NCBI RefSeq assembly: GCF_027595985.1
Contig: NC_073305.1
Location: 84,265,626 to 84,329,625, forward strand
From: Sorex araneus
Taxonomy: Eukaryota > Chordata > Mammalia > Eulipotyphla > Soricidae
Length of the DNA stretch: 64,000 nt
Reading direction: 5' to 3'
The notes beneath the pieces are model-generated. The model had not been told where the DNA came from, did not search any database, and saw nothing but the letters and a program-made list of their open reading frames with translations. Made by a program: the position numbers and the translations under genes. Within the stretch, counting starts at the first letter, position 1; each line of letters begins with the position of its first letter. Of this stretch, positions 35,161 to 46,339 are shown in pieces.

Positions 35161-35753
35161 TGATTATTACTGATTACAATGACAAAATATTTTAAAATAG
35201 ATTTCATAGAAACCAAAACATAAGAAACTTAGTTTGGTAATAACCAGCATAGGAGTTTAGTAGCTAAAGAGCACAGAGCTTAGCAAAATATGCCATTTTA
35301 GAAGGAAGAGATTCATTCAGATTAGGAAACAAAACAAAATGATTGGGCCACAAATTTAAAGTTCAACAGTGCCTTAGGAAAATTTTCTAATTTAGAGCTT
35401 TATCTTGTGATTAGGAAAGAAAGCTCAGTATTATCTTCTGCAAATTAATCAGGTTTCCATATGCATGAGTTGATACTCCCCAACTTATACATTTGAAATA
35501 TACATTTTTTATAACAAACCTATTAAGTACCTTATGGTATGAACAATATATGCATAGTACATGGAATAGAATTTTAACAAAATATACAAAACAAGCTATT
35601 TATAATTTTTAAAGCTCCTTTGCTCTTTTATGTTGTATCAAGGCAAATTTCCATATCTGTATCAAGTTTCTCAAGAGGAATATATGCTTTGCAAACATGG
35701 TGAAATCTAACTTTGAACTCCTAGTAAACATTTAGATGTACTATCATCAACTT

Positions 35754-35944
35754 TTTTTTTCTCTTTTTTTCTTTTTGGGTCACACCCGGCTATGCACAGG
35801 TGTTACTCCTGGCTCGGCACTCAGGAATTACTCCTGGAGGTGCTTGGGGGACCATATGGGATGCTGGGATGCTGGGTATTGAACCCAGGTTGGCCATATG
35901 AAAGGCAAATACTCTACCCGCTGTACTATATAGCTCCAGTCCCC
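35754..35944 (-). repeat. SINE, poly(A) family
   Basis: Target duplication CATCAACT (35746-35753, 35945-35952); an internal GGGATGCT duplication is visible near 35860. Confidence 0.88.
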
Positions 35945-36039
35945 CATCAACTCCTTATTTTGATTGGAATTTTCAATCATATTTCCCTTAAGTGACTAGG
36001 AGGCTTTAGAAAAACTCAGGAGAAAGTATGCTTTATGAA

Positions 36040-36545
36040 ATAAGCCAGAAGAAGAATGCTAAACACAGGATAACATTTATATGTGTTATTTAGAATAATT
36101 GGATGGAGAGAAAGGGCTTAAAGGGGGGATGCCTAGATCACCATTGGCCTCAGAGTACAGGAAAAAGAAGGGAAGAAACAAGTGGAGGGTGGAAGGAAGA
36201 AGAGACAGATAAGAAGTAAAGAGTAGGTGGGGGTAGGGCTCAAGGGGACTCAGGTACATCAGAGGTGTTAAGGAATTATATAGCTAAGTATCCAAACCAC
36301 AGATTCAATACCATTAAAATAATGAAATTCAAACTTTAACAAACCAAAACTTACAAAGGTGCCTGTTAAGATGGTGGGCTCGGGATAGGGTGGGGGTAGG
36401 GGAGAGAACCTGGAACATAGGTGAAGGGAAGTTGAAATGGTGGCGGAGAAGGTGCTGAGACATTGCATGTTTTAAACTCAATTATGAACAATGTTGTAAA
36501 CCACAGTGTTTTAATAAAATAAAAACTAAATTAAAAAAGGGAAAA
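36040..36545 (+). mobile_element. L1 3' end
   Basis: AAATAAGCCAGAAGAAGAAT at the start, a purine-rich middle, and TCAATTATGAACAATGTTGT ... GTTTTAATAAAATAAAA at the end. Confidence 0.6.
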
Positions 36546-36604
36546 TAAAAATAAAAAAGAAAAGGGGCATTGCTAAACTTGACCTGCTCACTATAATCGG
36601 AAAC

Positions 36605-36735
36605 TGTTTTCTGAGGACAGGGGGTAAGGTGCTTGTCTTGCATGTGACCAATCACCGTTGGGTTCAGCTCCAAAACCAAAACCAAAAAGCACAAAGACCA
36701 AAACCAAAAACAACAATAACAAAACAATCCCCCAG
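36605..36735 (+). repeat. Old truncated SINE with A-rich tail
   Basis: GGGGGTAAGGTGCTTGTCTTGC then CCAAAACCAAAACCAAAAAGC. Confidence 0.45.
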
Positions 36736-36805
36736 AACAAAACACAGCACTCGAAACCCAGAAATGCTATTTTCTTCAAAGGCATATTTTAATTTTTTTA
36801 AAAGT

Positions 36806-36983
36806 ATTTTTGGTTTTGGGGGCACACTCAGCGAGGCTCAGGGGTTACTCCTGGCATCATAGTCAGGAGTTACTCTTGGTGGTACTGGGGGGAGCTTAAG
36901 GAATGCAGAAGACTAAACCCAGATCAGGGTGTACAAAGCAAGCTCCCTATGTGCTCTTGCTGTATTATATAACTCAAGCCCTA
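36806..36983 (-). repeat. Old SINE
   Basis: GGGGGCACACTCAGCGAGGC ... CTCAAGCCCT. Confidence 0.6.
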
Positions 36984-37100
36984 AAGACATGTTTTTAATA
37001 TTCTTGAGTTTTTTTTTTAAAGACACCCCACCAGCTTCTGAATTATATCAGAGGAAATAAAATCCTGCCACAATTAATTTTCTTAAGTTAATGGTACATT

Positions 37101-37360
37101 GGGCTGGAGCAATAGCACAGCGGTTGGGTTTTCGCCTTTCACGAGGCCAATCCGAGTTCGATTCCTCCGCCCCCCTCTAGGAGAGCCCGGCGGCAAGCTA
37201 CCGAGAGTATCAAGACCGCACGGCAGAGCCTGGCAAGCTACCCGTGCGTATTGGATATGCCAAAAACAGTAACATAAAGTCTCTCAATGAGAGACATTAC
37301 TGGTGCCTGCTTGAACAAATCGATGAGCAACGGGATGACAGTGATAACAGTGACAGTGAT
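37101..37360 (+). repeat. SINE, RTE-tailed family, full length
   Basis: Target duplication AATGGTACATT (37090-37100) / AATGGTACGTT (37361-37371). The tail ends in GACAGTGATAACAGTGACAG, not poly(A). Confidence 0.93.
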
Positions 37361-37489
37361 AATGGTACGTTACGCTTGCTTTTCTGCTTATTTTGGTAAT
37401 TCACACAAGTGTATAGCAGAAGCAAGCTGATCATGGGTAATGCATAATGGAATTTTTCCCTGATTTTCCCCAATTTTATTTTATTATTT

Positions 37490-37905
37490 TAAAAATTATT
37501 TATTTCTTTATTACTGACTCACTGTGAGATAGTAATGGAGCTGTTCATGGATGGATTTCAGTCATACAATATTCCAACACCCATACCTCCACCAGTATAC
37601 ATTCCCGACCACCAATGTCCTCAGTTTCTCTCCCTCCTTTTCTCCCCCCAGCCTGTCTCTATGGCAGGCATTTAACAACTTTCCTTCTTTCTCTCTGTCT
37701 CTGTCCCTGTCTCTCTCTCTGTCTCTCTCTCACTCTCTTTTTTTGAATATTATGGTTTGCAATACAGATTATGAGAGGCTAACATGTTGTTCTTTTACCT
37801 ATTTTCAGCATGTAGTTTTTATCCAGAGTGATCATTTCCAACTACCTTTGTCATAGTGTTCCCTTCTCTATCCCAAATGCCCTCCCCCACCAGCACTGAT
37901 GGCAA
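37490..37905 (-). mobile_element. L1 3' end, antisense
   Basis: TCACTGTGAGATAGTAATGG, TTTCAGTCATACAATATTCC, CTCCACCAGTATACATTCCC, then a (TCTC)-rich stretch at 37690-37740. Lies head-on against the sense L1 that follows. Confidence 0.7.
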
Positions 37906-38042
37906 ATATCTAACTTCAAAGAAGTACAAACAGTCAAAAGACACATGAAAAAATACTCTACTAATAATCAGGGACACAAAAATCAAAACAATGAGATGTA
38001 TAATACCACAGAGACAGGCACACATCAACACATACACACACA

Positions 38043-38073
<31 letters not shown>

Positions 38074-38615
38074 TAGTGGGGGCATGAATACAGGGAGAAA
38101 GGAACTCTCCTTTATTGGTTTTGGGAATGACAATTGGTTCAGTCTTTTTTGAAAATTATATAGGCATTTCTCAAAAAGCTAGAAATTGAACTTCTATATG
38201 ACCCAGTAATATCACTTCTAGAAATATACCCTAGGGGACAAAAAACACAGTAGAAATAACCATCTTCACTTCTGTGTTTACCGCAGCACTGTTCACAATA
38301 GCCAGAATTTGGAAACAATTTGAGTGCCTGAGAACAGATGACTGATTAAAGAAACTCTGGTATTCCATCTATATAATGGAATACTACACAGCTGTTAGAA
38401 AAAACAAAACTATGAAACTTGCTTATGAATGGGTGGACATGGAGAGTATCATGCTGAGTGAAATGAGTCAGAAGGAAAGGGTTAGACAAAATGATCACAC
38501 TCATATGTTGGATATTTTAAAAAAACAGTATGACACTAATACTCAAGAAGAGTGGAAACAAGGGCAAGAAGAACTGATCAACGGTTGGACTTTTCCCAAT
38601 TTTAATTTAATTTAA
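37906..38615 (+). mobile_element. L1 ORF2 end and 3' UTR
   Basis: CGCAGCACTGTTCACAATAG, ATAATGGAATACTACACAGC and ATGCTGAGTGAAATGAGTCA are classic L1. A 79-codon open frame at 38376-38615 (MEYYTAVRKNK...) is the conserved ORF2 C-terminus and not a gene of its own. A (CA)n tract lies at 38030-38073. Confidence 0.75.
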
Positions 38616-38889
38616 TTTTAGGCATGGTGGTTCACAATATTTTTATTCAATGGGTTATCACGCATGCATCCTCCTTAGTGTCCAATCCCATCCACCATTG
38701 TCCCAGTCCTCCTTCCCTCTTACTCTTCTCCACTCCACCTCTTTCCTCCTCCATAATAATTTTCTTAGTGAAAACCAGTTCTTAGTTTCTGTTGCGTTGG
38801 GATAGTTGCTATACTCCGATTTTGTTTCCTTGAGTCCCACTGATGATCATTCTATATCTATCCCTCTCCTGAATAACTTCACTCAACGT
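38616..38889 (-). mobile_element. Second-type L1 3' end, antisense
   Basis: TTTTAGGCATGGTGGTTCAC, CATGCATCCTCCTTAGTGTC; ends where the GC-rich block begins. Confidence 0.5.
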
Positions 38890-39540
38890 GATACTGCAGA
38901 TCAATTTTTAAAAATCTCTGAGCAGGGGGTGGCTCTACCCCCACAGACGTCGGGAAAGGGAAAACTACAGCCTCTCTGGCTCCGTTTGAGCAGTGGTCGC
39001 AGGACCAGGCAGGTCTTCCAACATTTTGGCTCTGGCTCCAAGCCCTCTTCGCCCAGGTAAGTCAGCAACGAGCCCCGGACTCGTGCTATGGCGCAGTCCA
39101 GGGGGTGAGTCAACGCTCCCTCCAGCACCACATCAGGAAGCGGTGAGATGTAGGGAGCCACACCTGGGTGGAGAATGAGGGTTGGGGCAGTGACAGGAGG
39201 TTGGAGGTTCTGGTTCTGGGTAAAGGAGACAGAGCCAGGGGGCAGCGAAGTAATGGCTGGAAAACCCAGTGTTTCAAGGCATTCACCTAGCACTAGGATG
39301 GAGAGAGAGAAACCTGGGTCAATAGGAGAAGGAGCAGGAAGAGGAGTCCGCAGTTGATGCCAAGTGCGCACACCAGGCTGGGGCGATGGAGCAGCACCCA
39401 GAGTTCAAGGTTAAATAGAAGTGACACGGATTTGGCGGTCACACCCGAATTTCCTCTTGTGTCATTTCCCAGCAGCCAGTAGTTGATATGAAAAGGTGTC
39501 ACCAACCACATTGCTAATTGTCATCAATAGCATCCAAAGC
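38890..39540. other. GC-rich non-repetitive block next to the promoter-like region
   Basis: An island of unique-looking GC-rich sequence with several CpGs. It carries a 156-codon open frame on the minus strand (39371-38901) with no protein family I recognise. It also has a strong plus-strand donor-like site CCCAG|GTAAGT (around 39055-39063) and another CGTAAGT near 39551. Could be a GC-rich 5' exon, a processed pseudogene or an unrecognised repeat. Confidence 0.4.
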
Positions 39541-39840
39541 CTTCTCCTACGAACGTAAGTGTTCAAAACCTGAATTCAGAATTTGACCTCTCGAAATGCC
39601 ATGCTTTTGGCTATTGCTTAGACTCAGGGCTTGAACTGAACGATTCCCCCTTTTCCCCCAAGTTCATTGTTTTATAGGATAAACACAGAAACGTGTTCAA
39701 GTCTTTAATAGATCAACCCAAACTAAGCCCCACCTGTGCTCAAGAACCAGCAGTGCACAAAGGGTCAACAGATCCCTCACTCCGCTTTTTTCACCAACCT
39801 CCAGCCCCAGTTCATTTCCCATGGCCCAGATTTTCCAAAT

Positions 39841-40040
39841 TCTTACCCTGCCTCCAGAGCCCAGGTCTTCCTGCTGTGGGTGGAACAAGGGAGGGGCTAT
39901 TACTGGCCCCTCCCACGGTGTCAAATGCCTGCCCCGGGGTGCCACGGGTGTGTGGGGCCAACGTCACAACGCTTTATGTCTTCATCAGGCTTGGGTAACA
40001 ATTCTTCACTCAACTTTTCCACCACCCCGCCCCCTTCCCC
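39841..40040 (-). promoter_or_regulatory. Candidate CRISP2 promoter and untranslated first exon
   Basis: Because the CRISP2 ATG exon starts with an acceptor, an upstream promoter is required. Reading the minus strand here there is a GC box (GGGGGCGGGG, 40034-40025), a CRE-like half site (TGACGTT within 39969-39958) and a matching pair GGGAGGGGCC / GCCCCTCCC. Downstream lies a donor-like GGCAGG|GTAAGA at 39852-39841. The block is GC-rich in an AT-rich neighbourhood and lies 6.8 kb upstream of the ATG exon. Assignment to CRISP2 is inference; it could serve a non-coding transcript. Confidence 0.3.
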
Positions 40041-40079
40041 CCCTCCCCCGCTCCCCCCTCCACAGTTTTTCCTGTGAAA

Positions 40080-41440
40080 GGCAGAAGTTTGGTGTTTATT
40101 TTTTTCTCATCACCATCACTTGAAGAGGAAGGTAAATGTTGATACACTTAAGAGCACGATGAGCGATGATATTATAATTAAAAATGTCACGGTAAAGCTG
40201 AAGAAAGTTGCTTTTCTTTCGGACAATGATAAAAGTGTTTGAATTAGTGTAGGTTAGGATTTAAAGAGCAAAAAGTCCTTAGATTTGTTTGCAGCACAAA
40301 GCAGAGCGGTGCCTGCAGGCTCTCGGGATTATATAAAATCGCCATTTTGCGATTTATGCTTGAACACTTCATAAGTCTTTTCCACAACAGTTCTGTGGTC
40401 AGAAAATTCAATAAGAGTAACAGGAACAGGTCTTAGGGTTTCAAGTCTAGCAGGTATAGCTGGCATTGGCAGAAGCCAGTACTGACACCAGTCACAGAAG
40501 CAGATGAATAATAACTGCCTTCCCCCACCCGCTGCTTTGTCTTCGGATTTTAAAGGAATGAATGAACTCATTACCTAGAGAACAGGTTGGGCGAAAAGAG
40601 ATCAAAGCAAGGATCAGCATTCATCACATGACTATCTCTCTGCATTCTAAGAGAAGAAGCAGGATATTTCTCATTTCAGTCCTTGAGGCTTCATCCTATA
40701 GATACAGTGTCACTATTACCAATGAATTGAATGCCATCTTCCCTGGTCATTGCTGTTTTTATAGAGACCAAAGCATAGGAATCATTTTGCATCTTTCTTG
40801 TTCATTTCAGTTCAAGTACCAGTGACCAGAAACATCTTCAGAGAAGCTGTCCCTGACTGCTTTAACTCTAGGTTATGCTCCGTGTTAAGTTCTGACAGCT
40901 GACCTGTAAGAATGTGAACGAAACAAGACATCTTAGGATTTCTCTTTTTTCTTTTATTACAATATTTATTTTCATGACATCTTTAATTAGATTATTGATT
41001 TAACATTTTAAATGCATGTATCCACAAACTTGCTGCTGATCTTATAGAATTTTGTAGTACATTTGTTCTTTTATTAGTAAAAAACAATTGATTTCTACCT
41101 ATACTATGTTTAACTGTGACTACTTTGTAAATTTTCTTTTCTCAGAAAACCATGTTTATTATAGAATAACTACTTGTTCCTGTAGGTTATGTCAGAATGA
41201 GAGTCACTTCAGTGTTGTAGTGACAGACATTGTCCATGAACATATACTTGGAAAGTTACTGTGTTATAACTCCAAAGCCTAACACAATACCAGTTACCTA
41301 AATGGCAGTAAATATTTATTGATGAAATGACTATTAAACCAGTCTAGATTACTGGAGAATGTAGGTAAAAGGACACATAATCTCTTTCTTTTTTCTTTTC
41401 ACAAAATATGCCCTCCAGTCCTTTGAGTCATCTCTCTGGC
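40080..41440. other. Non-coding stretch right of the promoter-like block
   Basis: TATATAAAA at 40330-40338 is a possible TATA element. An 80-codon minus-strand frame (40571-40329) has no recognisable family. Otherwise empty. Confidence 0.45.
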
Positions 41441-41565
41441 CCTCTAATCGTGTTTTTTAACTTGCAATTCCCTGATTACCAATAATGTTGAATTACTAAT
41501 AATTTTTTCATGTGTTTTGTAGCATTTATGTCTTTTCTCTGGTAAAATGACTTAAAAATTACTGC
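41440..41565 (-). mobile_element. Short antisense L1 fragment
   Basis: CTTGCAATTCCCTGATTACCA and TTTTTCATGTGTTTTGTAGC are antisense L1 ORF2. Confidence 0.5.
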
Positions 41566-41644
41566 TTTTAGGGTTGGAGTGATAACACTCTTTTCTCTAA
41601 AATTTAATGATCACATATATGAACAGTAGTAGTGTAGTTTAGTG

Positions 41645-41945
41645 ATAAGTCATCATCATCATCGTCATCATCATCATCATCATCATCCCGTTGATTGTAA
41701 AATTTCTTGAGCAGTCTCAGTAATGTCTCCATTTGTCCTAGTCCTGAGATTTTAGAAGCTTCTCTTTACTCATCCTTTCCAACGATGCTGCATTGGAGAC
41801 TCTTTCAGGGTCAGGGGAATGAGACCCAGCATTGTTACTGGTTTTGGCATATGAACACACCATGGGGAGTTTGCGAGGCTCTCAGATGTGGGCAGAAAAC
41901 TCTCTGTAGCTTGCCAGATTCTCCCAGAGGGAGAATTAGGTGATA
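41645..41945 (-). repeat. Long-form RTE-tailed SINE
   Basis: (ATC)n tail complement (41650-41685), GTTGATTGTAAAATTTCTTG, then an extra ~110-bp segment (41730-41840) absent from ordinary copies, then TTTTGGCATATGAACACACC. The tRNA-like head is lost. Confidence 0.7.
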
Positions 41946-42266
41946 AGATGCTTCTGGGAGCTTGGTTTTATAGTCTCTGGATATTGGCCATTGATGGGAT
42001 TACAGGGTCCCAGGGGCAGTTTCAGGGTTTAACCACCTAGCTATTGGAAAATGGGGGATCTGGGCGGAAGAGGTCCAGTCTCAATCCGAGCAAGCTTGGA
42101 GATATTAGCCCCAGGTCCCATATACCTGGGTTCCTCTACCGGTTCCTTCATGTGGGAGGCTCATCCGAATGTGTGTAGAGGGGCCTTGAGCATGGCTGTG
42201 GCTAGGCTCTGGAGATCTTCAGTCATGGGAGCTCTGCTTGGGGTGAGGAGGAAAACTGAAGCCCAC

Positions 42267-43013
42267 TGTATAAAAATAAAAAGAGAAGGGCGCGGGCGAG
42301 GAAAGGGACGCCTCACCACACTGAGCCAGGCACAGGGCCTAGGGCAGCAGCTGTCTCTCCCGCCACCAGAGTTTGGTAGCCTCCAGCCGCTTCCCCCACC
42401 CCGGGGAGGTTGATGGCGAAGATGTGGCAGGCGAAGGAAGGAACGGAGCCATGATAGTTGGTCTCACTTGCAGTTTATTCCAATCTTCTCTCTATACACT
42501 CTCCCCCTCTATACACTTTCCGCCCCCCACCTTCTCTCAGAACCCCTTTTATTGATCATGGCCCTTCCAAAGGGCGCAATACATTGACATCACCAAAAGC
42601 ACCAAAAGATCTTATAGGAAGAACATTGAGGCAACATAATTCTCTTGTATCTGCAGGCCCTTAATCTGGCCCCCCCCTCCCCCCCGGAAAGAAGATACAA
42701 AAACCAAAACTGAAGCCTTCATTGGGCTGAAAGCACTCGGATTTACTTGAAAGTATCTTTTCTGTTCCTCTAATAATATCCCAAAGACCAGGCTGGGCTG
42801 CAGCAAGAAATCTACATGTCAATTACAAACTAGATAGCACCTGAAATTTACATCCCAAAGACTAGGCTGGGCCAGAGCCTGGAATCTACAATGTCAAGTC
42901 AAGCCTGGCTAGCACCTTAGATCTGCGGGTCAAAGATCAGCTAGGTTTCTGTGACAAAATGTTTCTGTGACAAAACTCCAGAAGGCAGCTGGAAAAGGGG
43001 AAATATTCCAACA
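42267..43013 (-). mobile_element. Solo LTR of an endogenous retrovirus
   Basis: 747 bp; on the minus strand it begins TGTTGGAATATTTCC and ends ...TTTTATACA. Exact 6-bp flanking duplications GCCCAC (42261-42266, 43014-43019). A minus-strand GGAATAAACTGCAAG (42483-42469) is the likely polyadenylation signal, followed by a GC-rich U5-like part. No coding remnant beside it. Confidence 0.85.
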
Positions 43014-43679
43014 GCCCACCCCCTCTGAGGGGCCCTGGGGAAGACAGCCAGGTGCCAGGGCATGAGACTCTCAGTGATAAGTCATTGGAAAAAAAATACA
43101 TACAAAACAAAATACATTGAGAATTGCATAGGCATATATAATTTAGGAAAAAATTAATGGGATGATATGTGAACTCTTGAAGAATACTTATGACCTGACA
43201 AAGGAGCCAAAAAGAGCATTGTGAGAGTTAGGATGGAGCTTGACTTGCATATGGTCAGCTGAAATGAATCTCTGGCACCAATCTGGCATGGCATTGGGTC
43301 CCCTGAAACCTGTGAAAAGTGATACCTCAGCATAGAGCTGAGGAATAAAGCTGGAGCACAGTGGGTTGTGAACCAGGGCTCACCCCCACCTTCCCCAAAG
43401 AAGCAAAAGCCAGGGACCCCATGAGATCAAGGGTTAGAGCATATGACTAGTATACTTGAGGCCTTAAATTAAATTCTAAGTTGCAAACACCTACTGCCCA
43501 TTATGTAAAGTTGTAGCCATGCTATACTACTGTGATGACTGGAGTGACAGCTGAGTACAGCATCCCAGGCTGAGTACCCAAATTTTCAGCCTGCACCGCC
43601 CATTCCTGCTTTGCCTGTCTTGGACCCTGAGTACTGTTCAGTTTGGTCTCAATTTTAAAAAAAGAAATGGGAGAATTTG

Positions 43680-43860
43680 GAAGATGCAGCAAGGTAGTAT
43701 AATAAGTTGGGTGTTTGTCTCGCAAGCAGCTGAACCAGGCTCAATCCTTAGCATGGTCCCCCCAAACACTGCCAGGAGTAATGTCTGAGTGCAGAGCCAG
43801 GAATACGCCCTGAGCACTGTCCGTAGGGCACAAAAACCTACAAAAATAAAAGCAAAAAAG
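43680..43860 (+). repeat. SINE, poly(A) family, diverged
   Basis: GATGCAGCAAGGTAGTATAA, AACACTGCCAGGAGTAATGTC, CCTGAGCACTGTCCGTAGGGC, A-rich tail. 43535-43660 before it is another old SINE-like remnant. Confidence 0.7.
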
Positions 43861-44371
43861 AATTAGAAATGTTGGGGAAAATATGGAAATTAAGGAATCT
43901 CCAAATATTGCCAATTTTTTGTAATATGAATTCTATTTTTATTGCCATTTAGAGAGATAGAAAATTATATGATGAAATATTTCTTCAAGTAGTCTCTTTG
44001 ATGAAGTAAGACAGGATTTTTTTCAGGCCTAAGAAATCAGTGACAGGAAAAATAAAAAAATGGTGACAATTCTCCATATTAATTTTAGAGTAACAGAAAT
44101 AGGACAAAAGAAAGGGATATGAAGCGATAAAGAAAAAGTAATGTTGATAATAAATTTGGTACAGAGGACAAATCCAGTCTAGAAGTAAACTTACAGGTTT
44201 TAAGTTTATATGTGTTGCTACTCACATGAAAGGCATATTATTAGAGGAACAGAAAAGATACTTTCAAGTACTAGTATAATCAAAGAACCAGTGGCAAATA
44301 TGCCTGAAAGCACTGGGTTCTTGCATGGATTTTAATAAGAAAGCCACTGTAATTCTTTTTCTCTTCTTTTC

Positions 44372-44541
44372 TAGTTTTGGGCCATGGTTCCACCCAGCTG
44401 TACTCAAGGCTTACTCCTGCTCTGTGCTCAGGGAGCACTACTGACAGAGTTCTGGGGCCCAATACAGTGCCAGTAGTCGAAACAGTCTACCACATACAAG
44501 CCAAGAAAGCACCTCATCTCTCCACTATGTCTGTGGCTCAC
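44372..44541 (-). repeat. Old SINE
   Basis: GGGCCATGGTTCCACCCAGC ... CACCTCATCTCTCCACTATG. Confidence 0.6.
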
Positions 44542-44547
44542 TACTGT

Positions 44548-44705
44548 AATTCTTTTTTCTCTATTTTATTTTAGGCACTGTGATTTACAATATTGTTCAT
44601 GGTTTCATACTTAGACTACTCCAAAACCACACCTTCCAGCAGAATGACCCTTTCCTTCCACAACTGCCTCAGTGGCCTCCTCATCGGGTCCCTTCAATCC
44701 TGTCA
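44548..44705 (-). mobile_element. Second-type L1 3' end, antisense, truncated
   Basis: TTTTAGGCACTGTGATTTAC, ATATTGTTCATGGTTTCATAC; interrupted at the right by a SINE. Confidence 0.5.
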
Positions 44706-44885
44706 TTTGGGGTGTGTGGGGGGGTCACACCTGGCTGTGTTCGGGGATTATTTCTTGCTCTGCAGCCAGGGTTTACTCTTGGTGTCACTGAGTGAGCATA
44801 ACGGATGATGCCAGGAATTGAACCAGGTCTGTCATGTTCAAGGGAAGCACCCCAATATGCTGTCCTGCTCATCTCTTTGGCCTGC
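44706..44885 (-). repeat. Diverged SINE
   Basis: GGGGGGTCACACCTGGCTGTG ... CTCATCTCTTTGGCCTG. Confidence 0.7.
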
Positions 44886-45237
44886 CCACCATAATTTTTT
44901 TTTTCTTGTATTTCAGTGAGTTAATATTTTATTTGGTTGTAGCTGTCAATTTATTGATGATTTGGTTTGGAACAAATGGTAGTTAAAAATAAAATCATGA
45001 ATATATAAGTAAATGTTATAGTGCATTCTATAAATCAATACAAAAATAGTTGAATTCTTTTACCTTATACATACAACAAATGTGTATTTGAAATGGAAGA
45101 GCAAATTTGCTAAATATATATAAATGAATGAGTTTCTCTGATGACAATACCTAATACTGATGCAAAAATAAGGCACTGAAATAGTTCTTAAACGGTTGCA
45201 TTTTCTCTGTCTTTAATTATAACAATTCTTCCTTTAA

Positions 45238-45720
45238 AAATATTTATTTATTATTAATTCACCGTGAGGTATAGTAACACAAATTTCATGTTTGAATTTC
45301 GATCATACGGTTATCAAACACCCATCCCTTCACCAGTGCACGTTTTCCACCACCCAAATCCCCAGTATCCACCCCACCCCATTCCACACCTCATCCTGCC
45401 TGAGTGGCAGACAATTTGCAAAATACTCTTTCTCTACTTTAGTTACCTTAGATATTTCGAGACCAGTTCAACGCCCCCTCATACCTGCTGAAAATGCAAT
45501 GTTAGACAATGTGTTTTTGTATTGCGTGTATGGATACAGTATATTGTCCCGCGGCCACGTGCTCTAACAATTCTAAGATTTTAATAATTAGGGTCTGAAG
45601 AAATCGCTGCAGCAAGTTGCTTGGGTCCGAGATGCGTTTGTGTGTCTCTGGATCGTGGCCGTGTGGGAGCTTAAGCAGAAGTGCCCACCAAAATTTTTAT
45701 CCTGCTCCTTTAGTAGATGC
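45238..45720 (-). mobile_element. L1-like 3' end with unusual upstream part
   Basis: 45238-45460 is the L1 3' UTR complement (TTCACCGTGAGGTATAGTAA, CCCTTCACCAGTGCACGTTT). 45460-45720 (CGCGGCCACGTGCTC, GATCGTGGCCGTGTGGGAGC) is CpG-containing and unlike ordinary L1; it may be the internal part of a composite element. Confidence 0.45.
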
Positions 45721-46339
45721 TTCTCACTTTACCATATGTTTTTGTGAAACATATTAGTGCTTGTTAACTTTTAAAATAAATTTCCTTGGATTTTCTACAT
45801 AAAGATCACTTTAATATGCAAATTAAGACAATTTTTATTTTTTCATCTATATTCAATTGCTTTACCTTTATTGTGCCTGGCTGTAATTTTAAAATTAGAA
45901 CAAAGTGTTGCAAACTAATAGCTGGAGGAATCTGCAAGTGTTAATTTTTAGGATGGAGAAGTAATCACTTATTTCTAGTTTTCTGAAAATTGTTTTCCTT
46001 TCATATATCAATTTTTTTCAAGTGCATCTCTTTCCTTTGTTATGATCGTGTATTTTATTTTATTAATATTGGACATCACATTAATTGAAATTAAATATTG
46101 AAACAATGTTTTAATTGTAAGATAACCTCACTTTGTAATGATATATAATTCTCTAATTTGTTACATCTATGTTTATGTGGTTTAAATCTATGATATATGT
46201 GTGAAGTTTTGTTTGTCTTTAGCATAAAGTAATACTAACCTGAATTGAAAGATTCTTGTTTTTTCTGCAAATCAAAATTCTGAAATTATATGCTGTGTTT
46301 ATGTTACATTTATATCATTCATTGTAAAAAACTAAGGCA
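45721..46339. other. Non-coding AT-rich stretch
   Basis: Nothing recognised. Confidence 0.6.

Noticed and set aside
38376-38615. Small protein MEYYTAVRKNK...
   Set aside because: It is the conserved C-terminus of L1 ORF2 in a truncated L1.
40329-40571. 80-codon minus-strand frame
   Set aside because: No recognised family, no splice or promoter context beyond a TATA-like string; likely chance.
41645-41690. CRISPR-like array of short repeats
   Set aside because: These are simple microsatellites in eukaryotic DNA, with no spacer structure.
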